From Alicyclobacillus pomorum DSM 14955 (GTDB taxonomy: Bacteria; Bacillota; Bacilli; Alicyclobacillales; Alicyclobacillaceae): a DNA stretch of 36,228 bases. This document shows, in pieces, positions 1-6,669 of the stretch. Position numbers and translations under genes: made by a program. Below the pieces are notes generated by a model, which was not told where the DNA came from, made no database searches, and saw only the letters and a program-made list of their open reading frames with translations. Location of the stretch: positions 328,840 through 365,067 of the forward strand of contig NZ_AXAR01000001.1 in the NCBI RefSeq assembly GCF_000472905.1, read 5' to 3'. Positions within the stretch are counted from its first letter, which is position 1; each line of letters begins with the position of its first letter.

Positions 1-6
1 ATTGGC

Positions 7-318
7 ATGGTCACCCTGATTGTCTCCGTGGCCTTGCTCATTTGGAACGGCTTTCGACTGGGGCGTGGCATCCAAGCGGCCAGTTACCGGATGGTGCTGG
101 TGGGGTTGTTGGACTTGCAGGTATTGCTCGGCGTGATTACCTGGGTCATCCATCCACAACCGAGCCGATGGCTGCTCCACCCACTGTTTATGCTGATTGC
201 CGTGGCACTGGGTCATACCATGCTCAAGGACCGCAGGTCGTCGCGAACCCAGTTTCTCGGCTACTTGCTGATTTTCGTACTTCTCATACTGGGTATCTCG
301 GTGCCGTCGCACGTATAA
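7..318 (+). CDS. Small polytopic membrane protein, unknown function (possibly 5'-truncated)
   Basis: This reading frame of 103 residues is almost entirely hydrophobic, with about four membrane-spanning segments (roughly residues 1-16, 28-48, 56-72 and 82-98). Short basic loops lie between them, for example KDRRSSR after the third segment. A histidine pair brackets the third helix (HPLFMLIAVALGH), which could in principle bind metal or haem, but I cannot assign a family. The ATG at 7 is only six bases from the window edge and no ribosome binding site is visible, so the true start may lie upstream. It ends at TAA 316-318 and is followed by about 260 bases without a gene. No function is proposed. 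Confidence 0.55.
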   Translation: MVTLIVSVALLIWNGFRLGRGIQAASYRMVLVGLLDLQVLLGVITWVIHPQPSRWLLHPLFMLIAVALGHTMLKDRRSSRTQFLGYLLIFVLLILGISVPSHV

Positions 319-584
319 GGCACACGACACAAACCAGACGGTACCAAGGGTTCCGCCAAACTGGGCAGACAAAATCGGCGTCTAATTGGAAACACATGTC
401 ATTTTCGCCAACGTGACCACTGCGTATGTGGGTTTTGGGAAAGACTAGGCTTGGTGGTTGAAGTCTCTGGTGAACTGAACGCCGTTTGGCGACTGGCAAG
501 TTGAGTGAGTTTGACGCCGAGTTGCCCTTGCATAGACGTGTTTGGCGCGCGTAGGGCGCCCGTGAGAAAGGACTGGATTTCGGA

Positions 585-1481
585 TTGGGTACACAAAGTG
601 AACCGTGGTTCAAACCGTTGGCGGTTGCCATTCGCGCTGCCATCGAAGCGGGAGATTACTTCCGCTCCCGCATTGACAGCGTGGGGGAAGTGAAGACGAA
701 GTCGTCTCCATCTGATTTAGTGACCGACGTGGATCCAGAGTGTGAACGTCGGATTCGCCAGCATATCGCCGAGGCGTTCCCGGAACACGACGTCCTCGGC
801 GAAGAGACGACGGAGCCAGGCTCCGAGGCATCCGCGGAGGCAACCGCAAAAGCAGCCAACGCACAGCACTTGTGGATTGTCGATCCGCTCGACGGGACGA
901 CAAATTTCGTTCAAGGTCTTCCTCTGTCCGTCGTATCCATCGCCTATGCCGAGGCAGGCAAGCTCTGTGTCGGCGTCGTCTACGATCCGTACCGACAGGA
1001 ATTGTTCTACGCTGTCCGCGGCATGGGCGCTTACCGCGTGTCTGCTTCCCAAGCGTCGGATTTTGCAAACGGGCAGTCAACGTCTTTGCCAGGCGAGAAG
1101 CTGCAGGTAGCCAACGAAAAGGAACTTCGCGCTTGTGTGGTGGCCACCGGCGTTCCGACACGAGGCGAAGCGCGTGCGTGGACAACCGAGGCGGCCTTCA
1201 AAATGGTCGGCAAGGTGAAGAGCTTCCGCGCTCTGGGGGCGGCTGCCCTGCAATTGGCCTACGTGGCAGCGGGACGGTTGGATGCGTTCTGGGAGTACGA
1301 CTTAAATGCCTGGGACTTGGCAGCCGGTGTCCTTCTCATTTCAGAGGCAGGTGGTATTGTTCGGGAAATCGGCGGGAAACCGTACCACCTGGGCGTGCGC
1401 AACGTCGTGGCGGCCGGACGCGACGACGTGGTAGAGGGCATTGACGCCGCTGTACAAATTCCGGACGCGCTAAGGGGATGA
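585..1481 (+). CDS. suhB: Inositol monophosphatase family phosphatase
   Basis: This is a 298-residue Mg2+-dependent, Li+-sensitive-type phosphatase of the IMPase/FBPase superfamily. Family members hydrolyse inositol-1-phosphate and related sugar or nucleotide phosphates. The metal site is visible: GEET with E73/E74, the DPLDGTTNF motif with D100 and D103, and WDLAAG with D244. The start is a TTG at 585, preceded by AAAGGA at 567-572; no ATG gives the full N-terminal helix. The stop at 1479-1481 lies inside the ribosome binding region of the next gene (pncB), so the two are probably co-transcribed. Physiological substrate is uncertain: bacterial SuhB-like proteins are promiscuous. There is no evidence that it belongs to the sugar locus further downstream. 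Confidence 0.9.
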   Translation: MGTQSEPWFKPLAVAIRAAIEAGDYFRSRIDSVGEVKTKSSPSDLVTDVDPECERRIRQHIAEAFPEHDVLGEETTEPGSEASAEATAKAANAQHLWIVDPLDGTTNFVQGLPLSVVSIAYAEAGKLCVGVVYDPYRQELFYAVRGMGAYRVSASQASDFANGQSTSLPGEKLQVANEKELRACVVATGVPTRGEARAWTTEAAFKMVGKVKSFRALGAAALQLAYVAAGRLDAFWEYDLNAWDLAAGVLLISEAGGIVREIGGKPYHLGVRNVVAAGRDDVVEGIDAAVQIPDALRG

Positions 1482-1488
1482 CCATCGA

Positions 1489-3027
1489 ATGACGAATCAA
1501 ACGGTTTCAGAAGTATCTCATCAACGTGCGCTTCAGCGCATTGAGGAAATCTCACAATTGGCGGTCTACCGCAACCGCCCGGTCGCTCTGTATACAGATC
1601 TGTACCAACTGACAATGATGTACGGCCATTATCAGGCCGGGCGCCATCGCCAGCGCGTGGTGTTCGACCTCTTTTATCGTAAGAACCCAAGTCAGAACGG
1701 ATACGTCATCGCTGCAGGGCTAGAGCAGGTCGTTTGGTATTTGCACCACTTGCATTTCGATGACGCGCAGATTGAGTACCTCAAAAGCTTGAACATGTTT
1801 AGCGACGCATTCCTTGAGGAGTTGCGGTCGTTTCGCTTTACCGGCGACCTGTACGCCGTTCCGGAGGGCACCATTGTCTTCCCGCAGGAACCAATACTGC
1901 GGGTGGAGGGACCGTTGTTTGAAGTTCAGCTGATTGAGTCGGCGCTGTTATCGTTCGTCAATCACCAGAGTTTGATTGCCACGAAGACACAGCGAATTGT
2001 GGATGCGGCGAAGAGTGGGGGATCGCAAGGACCTGTCATAGAAATGGGATTGCGGCGGGCGCAGAATATGGATGCGGCGGTGTTTGGGGCTCGGGCGTCG
2101 TTCATCGGCGGCTGTATCGCCACGAGCAATGTCCTGGCAGGACAGTGTTTTGGGATTCCCGTGTCGGGAACGCAAGGGCACGCTTGGATTCAGAGCTTCC
2201 CGTCAGAACTGGACGCGTTCCGGGCATACTACCGTGCATTTCCGGACCACACCGTGTTGCTTGTGGACACCTACGACGTTTTGCGCAGTGGCGTTCCCAA
2301 TGCCATTACCGTGGCGAAGGAAATGGAACAAGACGGGAAGCGACTGCAGGGTATTCGCATTGACAGTGGTGATCTCGCCTATCTCTCGAAACAGGCGCGA
2401 GCGATGCTTGACGATGCGGGATTGCATTACGTGAAGATTGTTGCGTCGTCAGATCTCGACGAGTGGACGATACGCGACCTGATTATGCAGAAGGCGAAAA
2501 TTGACAGCTGGGGTGTCGGCACCAAGCTGATTACGAGCTACGACCACCCGTCGCTCGGCGGCGTCTACAAGCTCGCGGCGCAGGAAGCAAACGGCCGGTT
2601 GGAGCCGCGCATCAAGATATCCGAGAATGCAGAGAAGGTGACCAATCCGGGGAAGAAGAAAGTACTGCGCTTGCTGGTGGATGGGGTGGCATCGGCGGAT
2701 CTGATTGCGCTTGACGACGAGCAATTCAACCCAGCGGAACCGCTGGAACTGTTTGATCCCGTCCACACGTACAAGCGCAAGGTGATTCAGAACTACGAGA
2801 TTCAAGAACTGTTGGTGCCTGTGTTTGTGGGCGGTAAGCTGGTCTACGAATTGCCAACGCTCCAGGCGATTCGGGAGACGGTGGTGAAGGGACTATCGCA
2901 ATTTTCGTCGGAAGTCTTGCGACACGTGAATCCGCATATCCACCACGTGGATCTTTCGCAAAAGTTATGGGATTTGAAGCAATACTTGTTACGTCAATGG
3001 CGCCCGCACGCGAAATACAATAAGTAA
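1489..3027 (+). CDS. pncB: Nicotinate phosphoribosyltransferase
   Basis: This enzyme joins nicotinate to PRPP, with ATP hydrolysis, to make nicotinate mononucleotide in the NAD salvage (Preiss-Handler) pathway in the cytosol. The 512-residue product has the usual family length. It shows the N-terminal YTDLYQLTMMYGHY segment, the phosphorylated-histidine loop SGTQGHAW (H231), the PRPP-site stretches VDTYDVL and RIDSGDL, and the GVGTKLITS glycine loop. The ATG at 1489 is preceded by AAGGGGA a few bases upstream, overlapping the end of the phosphatase gene. The next gene, ispH, begins 19 bases after the stop with its own strong ribosome binding site, so a three-gene transcript is likely. Confidence 0.95.
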   Translation: MTNQTVSEVSHQRALQRIEEISQLAVYRNRPVALYTDLYQLTMMYGHYQAGRHRQRVVFDLFYRKNPSQNGYVIAAGLEQVVWYLHHLHFDDAQIEYLKSLNMFSDAFLEELRSFRFTGDLYAVPEGTIVFPQEPILRVEGPLFEVQLIESALLSFVNHQSLIATKTQRIVDAAKSGGSQGPVIEMGLRRAQNMDAAVFGARASFIGGCIATSNVLAGQCFGIPVSGTQGHAWIQSFPSELDAFRAYYRAFPDHTVLLVDTYDVLRSGVPNAITVAKEMEQDGKRLQGIRIDSGDLAYLSKQARAMLDDAGLHYVKIVASSDLDEWTIRDLIMQKAKIDSWGVGTKLITSYDHPSLGGVYKLAAQEANGRLEPRIKISENAEKVTNPGKKKVLRLLVDGVASADLIALDDEQFNPAEPLELFDPVHTYKRKVIQNYEIQELLVPVFVGGKLVYELPTLQAIRETVVKGLSQFSSEVLRHVNPHIHHVDLSQKLWDLKQYLLRQWRPHAKYNK

Positions 3028-3045
3028 GAACGGAGGTGCACCAGG

Positions 3046-3987
3046 ATGGAAGTCATCAAGATTGCACCGCGCGGATACTGTTACGGCGTGGTGGACGCCA
3101 TGGTCCTCGCAAAGCAGGCGGCCGATGACAAATCGTTGCCGCGCCCAATATACATTTTGGGTATGATTGTGCACAACCAGCACGTGGTCGACGCGTTTCG
3201 GCGCGAGGGCATCATTACCCTGGATGGCGCCAACCGCCTGGAACTGCTGGAGCAGGTGAAGGAGGGGACGGTCATCTTCACGGCGCACGGCGTCTCTCCC
3301 GAAGTGAAGCGGTGCGCACGGGAGCGCGGTTTGCACGTGATTGATGCCACCTGTCCGGACGTGACGAAAACGCACGACTTGATCCGGGAAAAGGTTGCAG
3401 ACGGTTACGATATCATTTACATTGGGCGGAAAGGTCACCCAGAACCGGAAGGTGCCATGGGGGTCGCGCCAGGTCACGTATTTCTGGTCGAAAATCTGGA
3501 CGACATTGAAGCGTTGTCGATTGACAACGACAAGATTGCCGTGACCAACCAAACCACCATGAGTCAGTGGGATACCGCGCACCTCATGAACGCTGTCAAA
3601 GAGAAGTATCCGCAGGCCGAAATTCACAATGAAATCTGCATGGCGACACAGACCCGCCAGCAGGCAGTGGCAGACCAGGCGAAGGGGGCCGATTTGTGCA
3701 TTGTCGTCGGTGACCCGCGCAGCAACAATTCCAATCGCCTGGCGCAAGTTGCTGAGGAAATCGCTGGCACAAAGGCGTACCGCGTTGCGGACGTGACTGA
3801 GATTCAACGCGAATGGCTAGTGGGTGTCAAGAAGGTGGCCGTCACGGCCGGTGCATCAACACCAACGCCCATCACCAAAGAGGTCATTGAGTACCTGGAA
3901 CAGTACGAGGAGGATGATCCGACGACGTGGGAACCCGTGCGGACGGTCCGCGCCGATAGGCTTCTGCCGACAACTCGGAAGTCGTGA
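3046..3987 (+). CDS. ispH: 4-Hydroxy-3-methylbut-2-enyl diphosphate reductase (IspH/LytB)
   Basis: IspH carries out the last step of the methylerythritol phosphate pathway, reducing HMBPP to IPP and DMAPP with an iron-sulfur cluster. All three cluster cysteines are present: C12 (PRGYCYGV), C103 (DATCPD) and C198 (EICMATQ). Substrate-binding motifs are also seen: [39 protein letters not shown] and AGASTP. The length, 313 residues, is typical. The start ATG at 3046 follows GGAGGTG at 3031-3037. The position downstream of pncB is probably a transcriptional coupling only, since the two pathways are unrelated. Confidence 0.96.
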   Translation: MEVIKIAPRGYCYGVVDAMVLAKQAADDKSLPRPIYILGMIVHNQHVVDAFRREGIITLDGANRLELLEQVKEGTVIFTAHGVSPEVKRCARERGLHVIDATCPDVTKTHDLIREKVADGYDIIYIGRKGHPEPEGAMGVAPGHVFLVENLDDIEALSIDNDKIAVTNQTTMSQWDTAHLMNAVKEKYPQAEIHNEICMATQTRQQAVADQAKGADLCIVVGDPRSNNSNRLAQVAEEIAGTKAYRVADVTEIQREWLVGVKKVAVTAGASTPTPITKEVIEYLEQYEEDDPTTWEPVRTVRADRLLPTTRKS

Positions 3988-4064
3988 CCCTCGCACCTGT
4001 GCCACAGACGCTTACGACAGTCATTGTCGGTGAGAAGACGCCGTTACTGTAGGGAGAGTTGGCT

Positions 4065-4250
4065 TTGCTCGTATTGTTACTGATTCTCTTACTCGTCATT
4101 GCGATTGTTTGCACGTGGCTGCGAAGAAAATACGTCAAGTGGTTGTTTACGTTGTTGGCCGTGTTGTTTTGGATTGCTTTCCTGGCGTTGCTTGGATTTG
4201 TGATTGGATACTCGGTGGGGCAACACGGGTTTCAGGTGCTCAAGGTTTGA
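4065..4250 (+). CDS. Very small membrane protein, unknown function
   Basis: This is a hydrophobic peptide of about 61 residues with two predicted membrane helices separated by a basic loop (WLRRKYVKW) and a short hydrophilic C-terminus. A run of leucine, isoleucine and valine opens the protein. Two in-frame TTG codons are possible starts, 4059 and 4065. The AGGGAGAG at 4051-4058 sits only one base from the first but 6-7 bases from the second, so 4065 is preferred. The gene follows ispH by 77 bases and is closed by a strong terminator at 4284-4324, which supports real expression. I do not recognise a family and assign no function. Confidence 0.6.
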   Translation: MLVLLLILLLVIAIVCTWLRRKYVKWLFTLLAVLFWIAFLALLGFVIGYSVGQHGFQVLKV

Positions 4251-4283
4251 CTATAGTTCACATATGCGATTCTCGAATGGAAC

Positions 4284-4330
4284 AGTAAGTCCCCCTGTCA
4301 CTGTCATTGGCAGGGGGACTTACTTTTTTG
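4284..4330 (+). terminator. Strong intrinsic terminator
   Basis: A perfect 14-base-pair stem (arms 4284-4297 and 4311-4324, containing AGTCCCCCTG) encloses a 13-base loop and is followed directly by a T-run in 4324-4329. It ends the pncB-ispH-small membrane protein transcript. Confidence 0.93.
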
Positions 4331-4355
4331 CAACGGGAATCGGGAAACACACCAG

Positions 4356-4472
4356 GCGTTTTGCAAGTCACTAATGAGAGATTGGTTCAGCGCAATACAT
4401 AGTGTTTCCGGCTGTAGGGAAACACAACATTTAAATGTGCTGAACCAATTCAGGTGGGAACTTGCAAAACGC
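4356..4472. repeat. Nested inverted repeats forming a large potential cruciform or RNA structure
   Basis: Three sets of complementary arms are nested in one another. The outer pair GCGTTTTGCAAGT (4356-4368) matches ACTTGCAAAACGC (4460-4472). The middle pair ATTGGTTCAGC (4381-4391) matches GCTGAACCAAT (4439-4449). The inner pair GTGTTTCC (4402-4409) matches GGAAACAC (4418-4425). A separate 12-base palindrome ACATTTAAATGT lies at 4427-4438. The arrangement sits between a terminator and the proline dehydrogenase promoter, so it is probably not part of either flanking transcript unless an unseen promoter exists. No ORF or known RNA family was recognised. Confidence 0.8.
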
Positions 4473-4538
4473 AAGGGACATCGAAACGTGCTCAACCCAT
4501 TCAAACAGAAATTTGCAAAACGAAAGCAACATCAAATG
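4437..4538. repeat. Two imperfect tandem copies of a 51-bp unit
   Basis: The first unit (4437-4487) and second unit (4488-4538) align without gaps. Shared blocks are GTGCTxAACC, ATTCA, TTGCAAAACG (4462-4471 and 4513-4522) and ACATCxAA. The first unit also supplies the right arms of the outer and middle inverted repeats at 4356-4472, so the motif [GCTgAACCaAT, 10-12 bases, TTGCAAAACG] occurs three times here, once inverted. It may be a regulator-binding array, an RNA element or a decayed mobile repeat. Confidence 0.75.
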
Positions 4539-4578
4539 CTGCAAAATCTTCCGTTAAGCGCGTCACTGAGAATGCGTG

Positions 4579-4584
4579 TATAAT
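4579..4584 (+). promoter_or_regulatory. Probable -10 element of the proline dehydrogenase promoter
   Basis: A perfect TATAAT lies 53 bases before the proline dehydrogenase ATG. No good -35 hexamer is found at 16-18 bases; TTAAGC at 4555-4560 is the nearest T-rich candidate. The tandem 51-bp repeats end about 40 bases upstream, which is where an activator could bind. Confidence 0.6.
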
Positions 4585-4637
4585 AGACGGCGGATTGTTA
4601 CCTTTTTTCTTGCTGTGAAGAAACGGAGGCTTAGTAC

Positions 4638-5552
4638 ATGGAGCAGTTGATGCGTTCGTTGTTCTTGTCGATGGCACAGAATCGCGCTGCAAACCGATGG
4701 GCGAAACGTTACGGATTGAGGCTGGGTGCACAGCGATTTGTGGCAGGCGAGACCATTGACGACGCCATTCGTGTTGTGCGTACGCTCAACCAGCAGGGTA
4801 TGACAGTCACCCTGGACCACTTGGGCGAGTTCGTGAATGATGAATCTGAGGCAAACGAGGCCGCCGACTATTGCGTAAGGACGCTGGAGGCAATTCATGC
4901 GTCCGGTGTGGATGCGTCTCTCTCATTGAAAATGACGCAGACGGGACTCGATATCAGCCGCGAATTGTGCATGAGCAACATGCGGCGGATTCTCGATGTC
5001 GCCAAGAAGTATGGACTGCTTGTCACTATTGATATGGAAGACTTTTCGCATTGCCAAATCACGCTGGATATTTTGGACGAATTGCGTAAGGACTACGACA
5101 ATGTTGGCACAGTCATCCAGGCCTACCTGTACCGCAGCCTTGAGGATGTACAGCGGCTGGGCGCTGAGGGCGTACATCTGCGCATTGTGAAAGGCGCCTA
5201 TAAGGAACCTCCTGAAGTCGCGTTCCCTGACAAGGCGGATGTGGACGCCAACTACATTAAATTGATGGAAGCGCAATTGTTGAGCAAAGGATTTACGGCG
5301 ATTGCCACGCACGACGAAAAGATGATTGAACACGCAAAATCGTTTATTGCAAAGCACAATATTCCGAAGGAAAAATACGAATTTCAGATGCTTTACGGTA
5401 TTCGTACCAATTTGCAGCAGCAGTTGGTCAGAGAGGGGTATCCGATGCGCGTGTACGTCCCGTACGGAAATGATTGGTACGGCTACTTTATGCGACGTCT
5501 CGCGGAACGTCCAGCCAACGTTGGATTCGTATTGAAAGGAATGTTCAATTAA
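4638..5552 (+). CDS. putB: Proline dehydrogenase, monofunctional
   Basis: This FAD enzyme oxidises L-proline to pyrroline-5-carboxylate and passes electrons to the respiratory chain at the membrane surface. The 304-residue length fits the monofunctional Gram-positive ProDH. It has the (beta-alpha)8 barrel motifs TLDHLGE, SLKMTQTG, TIDMEDF, QAYLYRS, RIVKGAYKE, IATHDE and FQMLYG, and the C-terminal VPYGNDWYGYFMRRLAERP helix that binds proline (the RR pair). The ATG at 4638 follows GGAGG at 4625-4629. The partner P5C dehydrogenase is not adjacent. Transcription probably starts at the -10 element at 4579-4584 and ends at the hairpin at 5589-5617. Confidence 0.95.
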   Translation: MEQLMRSLFLSMAQNRAANRWAKRYGLRLGAQRFVAGETIDDAIRVVRTLNQQGMTVTLDHLGEFVNDESEANEAADYCVRTLEAIHASGVDASLSLKMTQTGLDISRELCMSNMRRILDVAKKYGLLVTIDMEDFSHCQITLDILDELRKDYDNVGTVIQAYLYRSLEDVQRLGAEGVHLRIVKGAYKEPPEVAFPDKADVDANYIKLMEAQLLSKGFTAIATHDEKMIEHAKSFIAKHNIPKEKYEFQMLYGIRTNLQQQLVREGYPMRVYVPYGNDWYGYFMRRLAERPANVGFVLKGMFN

Positions 5553-5588
5553 GGCAAGAAACACGCAATTTTTGCATCGTCATCATGC

Positions 5589-5620
5589 ACGTGCCCCGAG
5601 GTGGCTTTGGGGCACGTTTT
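5589..5620. terminator. Terminator between convergent genes
   Basis: A 9-base-pair perfect stem ACGTGCCCC (5589-5597) and GGGGCACGT (5609-5617) with an 11-base loop is followed by TTTTATATTTT. It serves proline dehydrogenase on the plus strand. The minus-strand DUF2161 gene ends at 5619, so the hairpin could also act on that transcript, although its minus-side T-run is poor. Confidence 0.85.
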
Positions 5621-6350
5621 ATATTTTATTCTGCCTCTGTTGTTCAATGACTCCGTGGTAGTAGGTGGTGAGCTGGGGATACGCTTCAAGCCCCTGGCGA
5701 CCGGATTCCGTCAATGCGTAGACGCCCTTTTTCACGCGACGAAACCATCCGTACACGTTATTCGCAAGGATGGATTGGGTCTTGTCTCCGGTTCCAAGTG
5801 CGCGTAGCGCTTTTGGCGACAGTGGGCCATAAACCGCGAGACACGTTGCGATAAACAGGGCCTGTTCCCGGTATGCCGTGAGCAGCGGTTGGCGGGTGCT
5901 GCCGCCCGTGTTGTAATCCAGGGATCGGCCTGAGATTTCGCGGAGGATGGCCTGCACCTGTCTGGTTTGGCGACGGCGCACAAACGGACGGGGATGTTCC
6001 ACGACTTGCACGCGGTCCTTTGGAGGTAGTGGGGACTCGAGGGTGACGAACATTAGACCCAATTCGAGTCGGCGGAGAAGGTGCCGAGTGTCTCTCCACT
6101 TGGATATTGCCACATTTTTGCGTGGTCTTGGTACGGCCACATAGACGGTGTCGGTCAATTTCTGCCGCTTGACGGCCTGGACGAGTACATCTACGTTCAA
6201 GCTTTTTTTCATTTCTATGATGAGCAAGTTGCCTTCGCGAACGGCTGCAATGTCGCAATGGTGCACTTCACTTCGGACGGTATACCCTTGTTCCTCTAGA
6301 AATGCGCGCAACGGTAAGTACATATCTGCTTCTCGAAACAAGCGGGTCAT
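5619..6350 (-). CDS. DUF2161 family protein, putative PD-(D/E)XK nuclease fold
   Basis: The 243-residue product opens with a region of about 120 residues carrying a restriction-endonuclease-like signature: HHCDIAAV with D33, then a hydrophobic strand leading to IIEMKKS with E46 and K48, the D...ExK arrangement of the PD-(D/E)XK superfamily. This is the hallmark of DUF2161, annotated as a putative phosphodiesterase. The C-terminal part (about 160-243) looks like a winged helix (SPKALRALGT...YGWFRRVKKGVYALTESGRQ). The ATG at 6350 is used with GAAAGG about 11 bases upstream; Met10 is an alternative. The gene is convergent with proline dehydrogenase. Substrate and role are unknown. Confidence 0.75.
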   Translation of the reverse strand: MTRLFREADMYLPLRAFLEEQGYTVRSEVHHCDIAAVREGNLLIIEMKKSLNVDVLVQAVKRQKLTDTVYVAVPRPRKNVAISKWRDTRHLLRRLELGLMFVTLESPLPPKDRVQVVEHPRPFVRRRQTRQVQAILREISGRSLDYNTGGSTRQPLLTAYREQALFIATCLAVYGPLSPKALRALGTGDKTQSILANNVYGWFRRVKKGVYALTESGRQGLEAYPQLTTYYHGVIEQQRQNKI

Positions 6351-6472
6351 CAGGTCACGCGCCTTTCATTCGGAATGCCTCGGGACTATTGTATCGCATA
6401 CGGATGGGCTCGAACGTATACCTGTGGAAAGTCCAACCAGAGACGGAAATGCACCGGATGTCGAATTGTGAC

Positions 6473-6482
6473 GAAATATTTC
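6473..6482. promoter_or_regulatory. Short perfect palindrome upstream of the sugar-locus promoter
   Basis: GAAATATTTC is a perfect 10-base palindrome lying 12 bases upstream of the -35 element at 6495. It resembles the halves of the GAAA/TTTC dyad before nanE (16243-16255) but with a spacer three bases shorter. A regulator site is possible; chance is not excluded. Confidence 0.25.
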
Positions 6483-6494
6483 TCCAAATTTATC

Positions 6495-6524
6495 TTGCTA
6501 AAAAGAAAATTGCTCTCATATAAT
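6495..6524 (+). promoter_or_regulatory. Candidate sigma-A promoter of the carbohydrate locus
   Basis: TTGCTA (6495-6500) and TATAAT (6519-6524) are separated by 18 bases, in the 319-base gap between the divergently oriented DUF2161 and DUF4855 genes. Transcription would begin around 6531 and leave a leader of about 140 bases before the ATG at 6670. No riboswitch was recognised in that leader. Confidence 0.65.
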
Positions 6525-6669
6525 GGGGGCGTACCCACCTACGTCTTCAGCAACTGTCTCCTGACCCTCACAACTCCACGATATCGCGCACCGAGAATTC
6601 GCAGTGATAGGGCCAAACACGGGGGTGTGATTCAGAAGATTCGGTATGTATTTCTGGAGGAGGGAGTTT

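Noticed and set aside
319-584. Structured RNA upstream of the inositol-monophosphatase gene
   Set aside because: Several short GC stems such as CGCC-GTTT-GGCG can be drawn, but they do not make a consistent fold or match a known family. I see no gene in this stretch.
585-1481. Linking the inositol-monophosphatase gene to the Gfo/Idh and IolE-like enzymes as an inositol pathway
   Set aside because: It is 5 kb from the sugar locus, coupled to pncB, and no iolB, iolC, iolD or iolA genes are present. The family is promiscuous and often housekeeping.
4342-4545. Reading the repeat region as a CRISPR array
   Set aside because: Only two tandem units plus one inverted copy exist, without unique spacers of constant length, and no cas genes are in the window.
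6351-6669. Riboswitch in the leader of the first DUF4855 operon
   Set aside because: Promoter hexamers are visible but no known aptamer motif or terminator/antiterminator pair could be found in 6530-6655.
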